A stretch of 40,646 bases of DNA, from assembly GCA_024404875.1 (NCBI GenBank), contig JAKSPK010000021.1:1-40646 (forward strand), written 5' to 3'. The translations under genes and the position numbers were made by a program. Below, piece by piece: positions 1 through 8,043 of the stretch. The notes under the pieces were generated by a model. That model was not told where the DNA came from, ran no database searches, and worked only from the letters and a program-made list of their open reading frames with translations. This stretch comes from Oscillospiraceae bacterium (lineage in GTDB: Bacteria; Bacillota; Clostridia; Oscillospirales; Ruminococcaceae). Positions within the stretch are counted from its first letter, which is position 1, and the number at the start of each line of letters is the position of its first letter.

Positions 1-17
1 CTTCTGACTGAATATCA

Positions 18-460
18 AAAGCAGTCAAGGCAAATCTGGCGGAACGGGGAATAGGGGTGAGGAAAAAGGGGGGTGCGGGGGAGAAAACCTAAGGGGGAAG
101 GGGACTGTGAGCGCCAAGCGAACCGTCCTCTTCCCCCTTGGGTGTTCATCCCCCGACCGTGCGGAACGGCTTAAACGGAAAACATACAATCAAAGCAAAT
201 TGGGAATCCAACAGCACCGCCTACCATATTCTCTATGTTCACCCCGTTTACTGTGGTTTGTGCTTTGACTGTCTCCAAGTATGTTGTTTTTGATTTTTCG
301 TCTCTGTGTCTCCAAGGGTGCGAGGGGGACCCATAAGAGAGGGAAGAGACAAGCGCCGCGATGCGGCTTAGTCTCTCCCCTCTCTTAAGGTTGCCCCCTC
401 GCGCTCCCCTTCCTTATCTCTCCTCTCTCCAAGTTCCGCCAGATTTGCCTCATCTGCTTT
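18..460 (+). ncRNA. Candidate large structured RNA or folded element
   Basis: This gene-free block folds into nested helices. An outer stem pairs 18-24 with 454-460 and, after a 3x3 internal loop, 28-45 with 433-450 (18 perfect pairs). Inside it, arm A pairs 76-82 with 149-155 and 88-105 with 125-142. A central arm pairs 181-187 with 279-285 and 190-197 with 261-268. Arm B pairs 316-328 with 394-406, 334-350 with 371-387 and 355-359 with 363-367. The purine-rich 46-74 faces the pyrimidine-rich 405-432. Four non-Watson-Crick pairs (90/140, 101/129, 317/405, 319/403) are G-U if the plus strand is RNA; one (344/377) is A-C. This favours a plus-strand transcript. The repeat TGTCTCCAAG occurs at 270-279 and 307-316. 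I recognise no family, and a MITE-like DNA palindrome remains possible. No promoter or U-tract is visible in the window. Confidence 0.5.
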
Positions 461-672
461 AACAGGCTTCACTTGTATCGTGCGCATAACAGGTACGCTG
501 TACACTGGCTATGCTCCCGATGCGTTCCGTTTCAGCCAAAGCAGCCATATATCAGATGCCCCAATCCCCCCAAAAATATTTTTCCGAACTGTGTGATATT
601 TTGCCGCTGTCATTCGTTTACTATACAGAAGCGCTTCTGAACAATCCAATCTGATCCGAGGTGAAAAACTCT
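461..672. other. Intergenic leader before ECF sigma gene
   Basis: The stretch between the folded element and the sigma factor gene holds no supported gene. An AT-rich segment around 585-630 (including TATACA at 622-627) could carry the sigma-gene promoter, but I could not find a -35/-10 pair with good spacing. The GAGGTG at 658-663 is the likely ribosome binding site of the next gene. Confidence 0.3.
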
Positions 673-1146
673 GTGGAACAACAGAAAATGGAACAAATCT
701 ATGATAAATACCACGAATCTGTCTATCGGCTCGCTTTCGCATACTGCAAAAACCGCGCAGACGCAGAGGATATCACCTCGGATGTATTTCTCAAGCGCTT
801 TGCGAGCAACAAATCATTCGATTCCGAAAGCTATGAGACCGCATGGATGATGCGCGTCACAGTCAATCTCGCGAAAGATCTGCTCCGCTCATTCCGCTAC
901 CGTTTCAGTGTTCCGCTCGAAACTGCGAACCTGATCTTTGAATCGCCGGAGGAAAGCGAGGTCTACCGCGCTGTCATGGATCTGCCCGCAAAATACCGCT
1001 CAGTGATACACCTATACTATTATGAGGGCTATCCGGTCACGAAAATCGCACAGATCATCGGAAGAAGTGAGACCGCTGTTCAGACGCAGCTTTACAGGGC
1101 ACGAAAGCTGCTGAAAAAAGCGCTTGGAGAGGAGATGGAGCTATGA
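673..1146 (+). CDS. ECF-type sigma-70 family RNA polymerase sigma factor
   Basis: Extracytoplasmic-function sigma factor of 157 aa, expected to direct RNA polymerase to a small regulon when released by its membrane partner. Region 2 is visible near the N-terminus (YRLAFAYCKNRADAEDITSD, the usual AEDITSDVF core). Region 4 follows near residues 100-150 (LPAKYRSVIHLYYYEGY, then IAQIIGRSETAVQTQLYRAR, a helix-turn-helix). The reading frame is open from GTG at 661. I prefer GTG at 673, because GAGGTG at 658-663 then sits 9 bases upstream; ATG at 688 is a third option. Its stop overlaps the next start (ATGA at 1143-1146), the classic arrangement of an ECF factor and its anti-sigma partner. The regulon and signal are unknown. 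Confidence 0.9.
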   Translation: MEQQKMEQIYDKYHESVYRLAFAYCKNRADAEDITSDVFLKRFASNKSFDSESYETAWMMRVTVNLAKDLLRSFRYRFSVPLETANLIFESPEESEVYRAVMDLPAKYRSVIHLYYYEGYPVTKIAQIIGRSETAVQTQLYRARKLLKKALGEEMEL

Positions 1147-3203
1147 AAAAGATTCAGCAATACTGCAATGTAACAGACAGGATCGAACACGATCCCGTCT
1201 GCAAGGAGGAGGTCATTGCAATGGCAAAACGAAACGAGATCCGTACCGGCGGCAAGCGGCGCGGCTTCGCTGTGGGCACAGCGGTCGCTGCGGCATTGCT
1301 CGCGGTCAACGGCGGCATCGGCTATCTGCTGTTTACCGGCAGCCGCGCACAGGAAAATCCTATGGTCGCAATGGGCGAAATCAGTGAAATGAGCGATCTG
1401 GCAGAGCAGCAGGCCTGCACCGCAATGCCAGGCTATGCAGCAATGATGCAGCGATATTATTCCTCGAAGAGCGGAATCCCCTGCGATTTCGACTTCACGC
1501 GCTGGGGCATGGAATGCAATTATGTCTATGAGGACGAGGACTGGCGCGTCACGCTCACAGGCATCGCGGGCTGTGACTGGATTCTGTATTATTTCTATGA
1601 TGTCGAGCCGCTTTCCGGTCAAACATGGGAGGAAGACTTCCAGCAGGTATTCCCGAATGTCACAATGCGGGTTGTCCGCGAAGACGGATTCCATTACGAG
1701 GGAACGAACAGTACGAGTACAATGCCTGATCAGGCGCATGAGCCGGATCACGGTATCTGGCACTGCGTCGGCAAGGTCAGCAACACCACGGGCAGACCGT
1801 TCTCCGAGGACGGCGTGACGCTGGAATTTGATACTGGCTATGCTGACACGCCGGCGCAGGAGCTGGGCAGCATAGCCGGCATCAAGCCGGACTTCCTCCG
1901 GCCATTCGATCCGCTCGCGCCAACAAATTCTCCCTGTCCCTACGGCAATGATGAATATGCAGATGCCGTTCCGCAGGAGCTCGATCTTCTGTCGGTCACG
2001 CCGTTCGGCGCGTTCTATACCTGTGAACCGTTTGAATCCGGTCTGACACAGGGATTCCATGTCACACATTTCGGACTCGACCAGCCGGGGATCTCCCTTG
2101 CTTTCGAAAACGCAAATGTCGCACTGGAGGATCAATACGGCAAAACGCTGGACACCTTCAGCATCTTCGAGGATTCTTATTTTGGTGTTCTCGTGGAGGG
2201 TGATAAAGCAATCGCGGTGACATTCCTCATGCTCGATCACCCATGGGATCCCGAAAAGGGAGCACTCGCGATCAACAGTGATGTTTACGAGATAGACGGC
2301 ACTGTCCGCACAGAACATCCACGCAAAGATGCGGATGCAAAGGTGCAGATCAAAATGGACGACCCGGAAAAGGACGCAGACGGCAAAATCAGCTGGACGG
2401 AAACCGAGGAAGGCTCCGAGATAATATTCTCCTATGAGCTCGACATAAGCAAAGCCGACCGTGAGCAGATCATCGACATTGATGCAGATCAGGACGGCGT
2501 ACCGATCCGGTTCACAGCAGAGATCCTCGGTACAGTCGAATCCGGGCAGGAAGGCGAAACGGAACCGGTCAACAGCTGCAGCATCAATCTGGAGCCGCAG
2601 AATACGCCTGTCACGGTCGTGCTGCATCTCCAGCCGTACTGGCCAAACGCGGAATCATTCAAGCTGAATACGAAATTCAAGGTTCATGACGGCAGCGAAG
2701 CCGATGCGCCGGTGCAGGAAATAAGCTATGACACCATAGTTCACAACAAGAAACAGCTTTCCGGAACCTATACATTCAGTATGGGACTGTATGACAATCC
2801 GAAATGCCAGGGCCCAACTTTGGAGCAGTTCACCTGCGGCGAAGGCGATACGGTACTGTACCTCAATACGCAAACGACCGGTCACGACACTGCAAAGGGT
2901 GAGACCTACAGCATTTATGTCAAGGTGAAGCTGGACGATGAGGAGATTCCGTTCGCGCTGACGCTGGACGGCGAAAAGAAGACAGTGCAGTTGATCAAGG
3001 ATCTGCCGCAGGGCGATCTTTTGAATACGGCAACACCTATTTATGCTTCGCTGAACCCCAAGGATTCTGACAGCAGGATTCGCGCGGAGGTTTACTTTGT
3101 ACCGGATGTGATCCCGGCAGACCACAAGCGAGAAACGGCAGAGGAAGGCTTTGAATATGTCAATTTTCAGAAGGCCGAGGCCACAGCGATGCACGAAGAC
3201 TGA
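1143..3203 (+). CDS. Membrane-anchored partner of the ECF sigma factor (putative anti-sigma/sensor)
   Basis: A 686-aa protein with a short N-terminal cytoplasmic stretch (about 40 residues, two Cys) and one transmembrane helix at about 42-63. A very large, acidic extracellular part of about 620 residues follows. Topology and the 4-base overlap with the sigma gene fit an anti-sigma factor that senses something outside the cell through its C-terminal part. The N-terminus has no clear zinc-binding ZAS motif, so it is not a canonical RsiW-type protein. It resembles the unnamed sigma-coupled single-pass proteins common in Clostridia (some carry DUF4179). I recognise no catalytic or carbohydrate-binding motif in the ectodomain. 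The anti-sigma role is inferred from context. Confidence 0.75.
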   Translation: MKKIQQYCNVTDRIEHDPVCKEEVIAMAKRNEIRTGGKRRGFAVGTAVAAALLAVNGGIGYLLFTGSRAQENPMVAMGEISEMSDLAEQQACTAMPGYAAMMQRYYSSKSGIPCDFDFTRWGMECNYVYEDEDWRVTLTGIAGCDWILYYFYDVEPLSGQTWEEDFQQVFPNVTMRVVREDGFHYEGTNSTSTMPDQAHEPDHGIWHCVGKVSNTTGRPFSEDGVTLEFDTGYADTPAQELGSIAGIKPDFLRPFDPLAPTNSPCPYGNDEYADAVPQELDLLSVTPFGAFYTCEPFESGLTQGFHVTHFGLDQPGISLAFENANVALEDQYGKTLDTFSIFEDSYFGVLVEGDKAIAVTFLMLDHPWDPEKGALAINSDVYEIDGTVRTEHPRKDADAKVQIKMDDPEKDADGKISWTETEEGSEIIFSYELDISKADREQIIDIDADQDGVPIRFTAEILGTVESGQEGETEPVNSCSINLEPQNTPVTVVLHLQPYWPNAESFKLNTKFKVHDGSEADAPVQEISYDTIVHNKKQLSGTYTFSMGLYDNPKCQGPTLEQFTCGEGDTVLYLNTQTTGHDTAKGETYSIYVKVKLDDEEIPFALTLDGEKKTVQLIKDLPQGDLLNTATPIYASLNPKDSDSRIRAEVYFVPDVIPADHKRETAEEGFEYVNFQKAEATAMHED

Positions 3204-3244
3204 ATCCCGCTACTACTAGCGACAAACAATAGAATATGCATACT

Positions 3245-3290
3245 GGGGAGCGGCAGGCATAAAAGCCTTGCCGCTCCCATTGTTTCAAAA
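3245..3290 (+). terminator. Intrinsic terminator-like hairpin after ECF/anti-sigma operon
   Basis: GGGAGCGGCA at 3246-3255 pairs with TGCCGCTCCC at 3269-3278, and GGC/GCC extends the stem next to the loop across a bulged T. It is followed by a weak T-tract (ATTGTTTC). It lies about 40 bases after the stop of the membrane partner and before the next promoter, so it probably ends that operon. Confidence 0.55.
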
Positions 3291-3318
3291 GCGAAAGTTC
3301 GCAGCGGGCAGTGCCCGC

Positions 3319-3347
3319 TTGCATTTGAGGGCGGAATGTGGTATAAT
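3319..3347 (+). promoter_or_regulatory. SigA-type promoter with extended -10, upstream of P-loop ATPase
   Basis: TTGCAT at 3319-3324 and TATAAT at 3342-3347 are 17 bases apart, with a TG at 3339-3340 giving an extended -10. A small palindrome (GCGGGC/GCCCGC, 3304-3318) abuts the -35. The ribosome binding site AAAGGAGC lies just before the ATG at 3379. Confidence 0.8.
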
Positions 3348-3378
3348 ATGAGCATAGCACAGAAAAAGGAGCGATCTT

Positions 3379-4077
3379 ATGTATCAGCCGAAGAAAATTA
3401 TCGTGGTCACCGGACATTTCGGCTCCGGCAAGACCAATTTTTCGACCGCCCTCGCCCTCGGCCTAGCAGCATCCGGCAAAAAGGTCACGGTCGTTGATTT
3501 TGACCTCGTCAACCCTTATTTCCGGACGGCGGATTTCGCAGAAGCCTTCGCCAAACGCGGTATCACACTGCGCGCACCGGATTACGCCAATACCAATGTT
3601 GACATTCCGAGCATACAGTTCGATCTCGGCGGACTCGCTGCCGGTGAAGGACATCTCATCATTGATGTCGGCGGTGATGAGGACGGCGCTGTCGCCCTCG
3701 GCCGCTATTCCCATGTGCTGAACAGCTATGCCGAAACCAATGAGCTGGATATGCTCGGCGTGGTATCGTTCCGACGCTACCTCACGCGCTCGGCTGAGGA
3801 TGCGGAGAGCTATCTGCGCGGTATCGAGCGCGCAAGCCGCATGAAGCTGACGCACATCGTCAATAACACCAATCTCGGCATGGAAACCGATGCCGGAATG
3901 ATCGCGGAGAGTATGCCGCTCTGCACGGCACTTTCAGAGCGCATGGGACTGCCCCTCGCCTGCGTAACGGTGCCTGATTTTGCCGATGTGCCGCAGGAGG
4001 TCCCTGCAGAGCTGGTCATGCGCGTACCGGTGGTCGTCCGACTGCCGTGGATGCCAAAATCGGATGCGGTTCAGTGA
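3379..4077 (+). CDS. P-loop NTPase of the MinD/ParA-like (SIMIBI) class
   Basis: A 232-aa cytoplasmic nucleotide-binding protein. The N-terminal GHFGSGKTNFS is a Walker A loop, followed by VVDFDLVNPYFRT, where the Asp after a hydrophobic strand is typical of SIMIBI ATPases. LIIDVGGDEDGA is a Walker B-like strand, and HIVNNTNLG is in the position of the base-recognition loop. The substrate is unknown; relatives are usually annotated only as ParA-like or CobQ/MinD nucleotide-binding proteins. There is no ParB-like gene, centromere or flagellar gene nearby, so chromosome or flagellum positioning is not supported. It is monocistronic, with its own promoter and a terminator hairpin about 150 bases downstream. 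The start is fixed by AAAGGAG upstream. Confidence 0.8.
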   Translation: MYQPKKIIVVTGHFGSGKTNFSTALALGLAASGKKVTVVDFDLVNPYFRTADFAEAFAKRGITLRAPDYANTNVDIPSIQFDLGGLAAGEGHLIIDVGGDEDGAVALGRYSHVLNSYAETNELDMLGVVSFRRYLTRSAEDAESYLRGIERASRMKLTHIVNNTNLGMETDAGMIAESMPLCTALSERMGLPLACVTVPDFADVPQEVPAELVMRVPVVVRLPWMPKSDAVQ

Positions 4078-4226
4078 GCGGCATTCCATGTTTAGATCCC
4101 TTGTTAACAATTATTCATGAGACCGTAAGTCCGTGCCAAAGCACACAGCAGCGAGCGCGGAAAACATTGATTCCTGCAAAACGGAATTCACGGAGCTTTC
4201 AGCAGTGCAAAGCGCCCGTAAATGGC

Positions 4227-4262
4227 AACAGGCTCCCCCGGCATTCGGGGGAGCCTGTTTTC
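4227..4262. terminator. Strong intrinsic terminator between convergent genes
   Basis: A perfect 14-bp stem (4227-4240 with 4246-4259) with a 5-base loop, followed by TTTT on the plus strand. It terminates the plus-strand ATPase transcript and probably also stops readthrough from the minus-strand gene, whose stop codon lies at 4261-4263. The 4078-4226 stretch before it holds nothing I can identify. Confidence 0.85.
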
Positions 4263-5925
4263 AGCCGCAATGCTGCGTGATGGACGCTTCATCGAGATGA
4301 TACCATACCGGTTCTGTCATTGGGTCGGATGAGGAATGCTGTTTTCCTTCATTTTCATATGCCTCGCGGGAGACTGCCTCACCGTTGATAAAGTAGTCCT
4401 CTCCGCTCAGATTCCAGCGGCCGTAGTCCTGCACCAGTTCCGCTCCGTCAATATGATATTCGAAATAATAGTCTGTATATGCGGGCGCACGGAAGCCACT
4501 CTCATGCACATGATTGGTGCGCTCCGAGACGCTGAGTTCATTAATGCCGCCTGCCGTTTCCAACCGGACAGCCGCATCCTCCGCGATCACATAGAGGTTG
4601 TAATAGTGATAGCCGTTTCGGTTCTGCTGAATATCCAGTATCAGCTCCGGCACAGCATCGTCATCCACAAAGCAGAAAGCAAACCGCGCATCCCAGCCCG
4701 GATCGTTCAGCTTCTGCACTGCCTGAAGCTGCTCCCGCAGCGTTTCGCCGTAGAGGGATCGGGCGTGTGCCTCGTCTGATGCCGCATGATCCGACTCAGC
4801 GGTATCCTCCTGCGTATTCTCTGCCGGAGCAGATGTCTCCGGAACAGCCGTGCGGATATTTGTGCTGTCTGCAAAGAGAAATGCAGCGCGTTCCCAGCGT
4901 TCGGCATCCTGCCGCTTCATGCAGGTACAGATCGTCACCGGCGATGTCAAGGACGCACCGAGACCGTGCTTCCAGATCTGCCTGCCGTCCAGATAAACGC
5001 CCTTGCTGTCTGCGGTGACCGTAACAGTCCCGTCAGCATCATAAACACGCTTCAGAAATTCGCGGCTCATCGTTCCGCGGCTTCGCTCGATCTGTCCGCC
5101 GTTTTTTTCATAGGCATCAATCTGCAGATCGCCGTCCGCCATACGGAAGACAGTGAGCTGACCGCCGTCATTGACGGCACTGATGATTCCGGCGGCATCA
5201 TAGGCCGAAACATCCTGTCCGTTCGGGAGATAGCCGAAGTCCGGCAAAACTGTATCCGCAAAATACTGCTGTAATTCGGGATCTTCCTCAGTCTTCACAT
5301 ATGAAACAGCGGACTGCGTCTGACTGCTTTCTGCAGCGCTGCTTTCTGCCGGACTGCCCGAAGCGGCCTTTTCCGGTTCAGAGACTGTCGTTCGTCCGGA
5401 GCGGCTGATGAACCATCCGGCGCCAAGTCCAAGAATGAAGATCAGCAAGATCAGCGCAGGCACCAGACCCTTATAATTGAGCAGCATATAAATTGTACGC
5501 TTGAAATTGCCCCAAAGCGTTTTTTCCGGCTCCGGCACAAGGAAGAAGCCCTGCGGGACAACCTGTACGGACGGCGGTTTCGGTTCGTCCGGCACGGGCT
5601 GTGCAGGCCGTGCAGGCTTCGGGCGCTGCTGTCTGACATTTTCCGGCTGTGGTTCGGCCGGTAAGGGTACGGGCTGCGGCTCCGATGCGGGCGCACTGAC
5701 GGGGCTGACCTCACTCGGTATCAGTGAGATCGTAAATCCGCCGCCGGATGCATCGGAGGACAATGAGAACTTTCCGGCGCTGTTCTCAACACCGGCAGGC
5801 GGCTCAGTGAAAAAGCCATCCTTCAGCGACGGCAGATCAAAAAGCTGCCATGTGCCGCGCAGATCCATTCCGCAATTCCAGCAGCTGCTCCCGTTTGTTT
5901 CTTTTCCGCATTTTGGACAGATCAT
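4261..5925 (-). CDS. Zinc-ribbon, proline-rich, single-pass membrane protein with large outside domain
   Basis: A 554-aa protein. Residues 1-20 form a zinc ribbon (CPKC at 3-6, CWNC at 15-18). A proline-rich linker spans about 74-120. One transmembrane helix lies at about 153-174, leaving about 380 residues outside. The outer part has an Ala/Ser/Thr-rich spacer (180-210), then two segments rich in Asp and Tyr with no motif I recognise. Such zinc-ribbon plus membrane-anchor proteins are common in Clostridia and often uncharacterised. The arrangement suggests a cytoplasmic metal-bound head linked to an extracellular sensor or wall-binding part. It stands alone behind a consensus promoter. No function is assigned. 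Confidence 0.75.
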   Translation of the reverse strand: MICPKCGKETNGSSCWNCGMDLRGTWQLFDLPSLKDGFFTEPPAGVENSAGKFSLSSDASGGGFTISLIPSEVSPVSAPASEPQPVPLPAEPQPENVRQQRPKPARPAQPVPDEPKPPSVQVVPQGFFLVPEPEKTLWGNFKRTIYMLLNYKGLVPALILLIFILGLGAGWFISRSGRTTVSEPEKAASGSPAESSAAESSQTQSAVSYVKTEEDPELQQYFADTVLPDFGYLPNGQDVSAYDAAGIISAVNDGGQLTVFRMADGDLQIDAYEKNGGQIERSRGTMSREFLKRVYDADGTVTVTADSKGVYLDGRQIWKHGLGASLTSPVTICTCMKRQDAERWERAAFLFADSTNIRTAVPETSAPAENTQEDTAESDHAASDEAHARSLYGETLREQLQAVQKLNDPGWDARFAFCFVDDDAVPELILDIQQNRNGYHYYNLYVIAEDAAVRLETAGGINELSVSERTNHVHESGFRAPAYTDYYFEYHIDGAELVQDYGRWNLSGEDYFINGEAVSREAYENEGKQHSSSDPMTEPVWYHLDEASITQHCG

Positions 5926-5969
5926 CGGTTATGCTTACCCCCTTCCCGCTCATATCGTGAATTATATTT

Positions 5970-5998
5970 ATTATAACTCAAATCTCTGTATCTGTCAA
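5970..5998 (-). promoter_or_regulatory. Consensus SigA promoter for the zinc-ribbon protein gene
   Basis: On the minus strand TTGACA (5998-5993) and TATAAT (5975-5970) are separated by exactly 17 bases, a full consensus match. It lies 45-75 bases upstream of the ATG at 5925, with a purine-rich AAGGGGG before the start. Confidence 0.85.
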
Positions 5999-6009
5999 CT
6001 GCCGCCGCT

Positions 6010-6045
6010 GAAAAGAAACGGCCAATCACGAAGCTGATTGGCCGT
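6010..6045 (-). terminator. Intrinsic terminator downstream of ECF operon 2
   Basis: The 11-bp perfect stem 6018-6028/6035-6045 is followed on the minus strand by a T-rich run (TTTCTTTT). It closes the second ECF sigma operon just before the zinc-ribbon gene promoter. Confidence 0.75.
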
Positions 6046-6191
6046 ACCACGCAGAACTAACGATATAGACGGTGTGAACAACCCGCTAAGCTCGTCAGAC
6101 GGACTTTGTGCAGTATTGCCTATATGATTCTTTCAGCAATGGCATCCGGCGGAGAACGAAACTTCTCCCGTTTTCCTGACCGCATATCAAA

Positions 6192-6234
6192 GCCTCATCC
6201 CGGCCGCTGTACGAAACTGCGGCCCGGATGAGGC
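6192..6234 (-). terminator. Long GC-rich hairpin just after the second ECF partner gene
   Basis: 6192-6200 pairs with 6226-6234 and 6202-6207 with 6219-6224, with one C/C mismatch between them. The hairpin starts 24 bases after the stop of the membrane partner. The minus strand follows it with only TTT, so it may be a weak terminator or an RNA 3'-end stabiliser acting before the stronger hairpin at 6018-6045. Confidence 0.5.
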
Positions 6235-6257
6235 GTTCAGAAAGAAGATCGTCATAC

Positions 6258-7373
6258 TCATGTATCAGTGCGGGAATGCTCCGCCAAGTCCAGACGCACA
6301 AAGGGTCTGGAAATGTTTCCGCAGCCGAAGCAGTAATACGGCAAGGCCGCGACCTCCTGTTCAGCATATAGCGAAGAACCCTCTTTCCGTGCAAGATGCT
6401 GCGGCAAAAATACACCCAGCTCAATGGTTTTGCTCTCGCCCGGCGGCAGATAAATCCAGTCGCGCTTTTGGTCTCTGCTCTCCGGATATGCTTCGCCCTC
6501 TGCACTGAAATACATCGGCCACCTTTGACAGACAAGCTGACAGTCATCGTCCGAAGAATATGCAAAAAAACAGAACTGCTTGATATCGAAATCATAATCG
6601 CGTGCATAGCTGTCATCCGGATGGTCAATCGGATATATGCCGTTAAACTGCGTCAGACTTGAGATCGCATTGATGTTTTCGAGCTTTACGCGTACCTTCA
6701 CAAAATACTGATCGCGGAGAAGCTCCTGAATCTTCCGGACATCATCCGCCTGTACCGTGTAGCTGCTGACTGCATCCTGCTTATATCTCAGCGCATAAAA
6801 CTGTTCCTCCTGAAACTGTTCCGTGAAATCGGAAAATTCCAGACCGGCTTCCTCATAGGATGCATAATACTGTGCATCCTCGATTGTTACAGCCAGCACA
6901 CCGCTTGTCGAAAGCCAGTTGACACTCATCCGGTCGCCGACGCTCTGATTCAGTGCAGCATCCGGCATCTCCATATCCGCCGGTACAGGGAGCGTTGACA
7001 TTGCAGTCGTTGTGACGGGCGGCTCCGTGACGATCACCTCAACGAATTCGTCAGAGGGCAACTCTGCGCGTGGCGCAGTCGTGACAGATGCGGTCGCGGT
7101 CTCCGCGCCGGAAATCTGTGTGAGATCAGTACCGGGGAGCGATGCAGCCGTTTCGGTATATCCAGCAGGGGGATTCTGCTGCGCAATGCCGTCGCGGATA
7201 ACGCCGTAAATCACGAATGCGCTGAATCCGAGGATCAGAACAGCCGCTGCCCCGCCTGCATAGGGGAACAGCCTGCGCAGAAGCAGCTTCGGAGAGCGGG
7301 AACCACGCACGGCATCTTCAATAAACTGCGGATCAATTTCGCCCATGATCTCCAGCAGATCGTCATGCTTCAT
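6258..7373 (-). CDS. Membrane partner of second ECF sigma factor
   Basis: A 371-aa protein. The N-terminal MKHDDLLEIMGEIDPQFIEDA helix is of the type found in sigma-coupled membrane proteins of Clostridia. One transmembrane helix lies at about 38-58, followed by a Thr/Ala/Pro-rich linker to about residue 130 and an extracellular domain of about 240 residues. The ATG overlaps the stop of the sigma gene (ATGA, 7370-7373), supporting a sigma/anti-sigma pair. The ectodomain is unrelated by eye to that of the 686-aa partner at 1143-3203, so the two pairs probably sense different signals. There is no ZAS zinc motif. Function is inferred from context and topology. Confidence 0.75.
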   Translation of the reverse strand: MKHDDLLEIMGEIDPQFIEDAVRGSRSPKLLLRRLFPYAGGAAAVLILGFSAFVIYGVIRDGIAQQNPPAGYTETAASLPGTDLTQISGAETATASVTTAPRAELPSDEFVEVIVTEPPVTTTAMSTLPVPADMEMPDAALNQSVGDRMSVNWLSTSGVLAVTIEDAQYYASYEEAGLEFSDFTEQFQEEQFYALRYKQDAVSSYTVQADDVRKIQELLRDQYFVKVRVKLENINAISSLTQFNGIYPIDHPDDSYARDYDFDIKQFCFFAYSSDDDCQLVCQRWPMYFSAEGEAYPESRDQKRDWIYLPPGESKTIELGVFLPQHLARKEGSSLYAEQEVAALPYYCFGCGNISRPFVRLDLAEHSRTDT

Positions 7374-7942
7374 AAAAATCCCTCCTCTTCCAGAAATGTA
7401 TGCAATGCTTTGCGGATACGGCTGAGCGCCATATTCACAGCAGAATCAGTCATGCCGTGGCGCTCGGCAATCTCCGTTGTCCGCAGAAACAGAGTATAGC
7501 GTTCGATAAAAATGCGGCGCTTTTCAGTGGAAAGCTGCATGAGAAAGCGGTCGATCGCATCGCGCAGAAGCGTCCGGTCAACAGCCTGCTCGACATCAGA
7601 ATCTGCGGAGATACATTCCTCCAGTTCACTGAGCGCTGCAGGAACAATGCCGCCGCCGCGCTTGGTGCGGGTCTGAGATTTGCGCATATCGAGTGCAATA
7701 CGGCGTGTGAGGGTGATGAGATACGCCTGCAAATGCGCCGGCGGGGAAGCGGGAATCGCATTCCATGCCCGAAAGAGCGCGTCATTAAGGGCTTCCTCCG
7801 CATCGGCATCACTGCCAAGGATATTCCGTGCAGTTCTCCGGCAGATCTCGCCGTATAACGCGGCAAGCGTTTCGAGTGCCCGCTCGTCACGCGCCGCGAT
7901 CTGTTCAATGATGATTTTGTCCTCTATACGCAAGGAGTTCAC
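7370..7942 (-). CDS. ECF-type sigma-70 family sigma factor (second pair)
   Basis: About 190 aa. Region 2 includes LGSDADAEEALNDALFRAWNAIP and AHLQAYLITLTRRIALDMRKS; region 4 includes LSTEKRRIFIERYTLFLRTTEIAERHGMTDSAVNMALSRIRKAL. It is divergent from the sigma factor at 673-1146. The GTG at 7942 gives the longest frame, but AAAGGCGG lies only a few bases before it. TTG at 7933 would have a better spacing of about 9 bases, so the start is uncertain. CGTCTATATA in the 100-base upstream gap (minus strand, near 7985-7995) resembles the -10 of ECF-dependent promoters, which could mean autoregulation; I could not identify a convincing -35. Confidence 0.88.
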   Translation of the reverse strand: MNSLRIEDKIIIEQIAARDERALETLAALYGEICRRTARNILGSDADAEEALNDALFRAWNAIPASPPAHLQAYLITLTRRIALDMRKSQTRTKRGGGIVPAALSELEECISADSDVEQAVDRTLLRDAIDRFLMQLSTEKRRIFIERYTLFLRTTEIAERHGMTDSAVNMALSRIRKALHTFLEEEGFL

Positions 7943-8043
7943 CGCCTTTCGATCGGGGATAAACCCCGTTTTTCACCCTCACCTATATAGACGACAAAAA
8001 AGATGCAGAAGTAACTGCGCCTGTACCCGGCTGCCGGATTGAT

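Noticed and set aside
71-170. Group II intron start (GTGCG) in the folded element
   Set aside because: No domain V hairpin, no reverse transcriptase and no fitting 3' end were found.
509-742. Minus-strand 77-aa frame near the first ECF gene
   Set aside because: It overlaps the sigma factor start on the opposite strand, has no plausible ribosome binding site and shows no similarity to known proteins.
1092-2627. Long minus-strand open frame inside the 686-aa sensor gene
   Set aside because: It lies antisense to a well-supported gene pair, has no ribosome binding site and its peptide is rich in Cys, Arg and His in the way of a shadow frame.
6095-6257. Possible frameshifted extension of the second ECF partner
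   Set aside because: The region after the stop forms a terminator-like hairpin and the alternative frame has no conserved domain, so a real stop is more likely.
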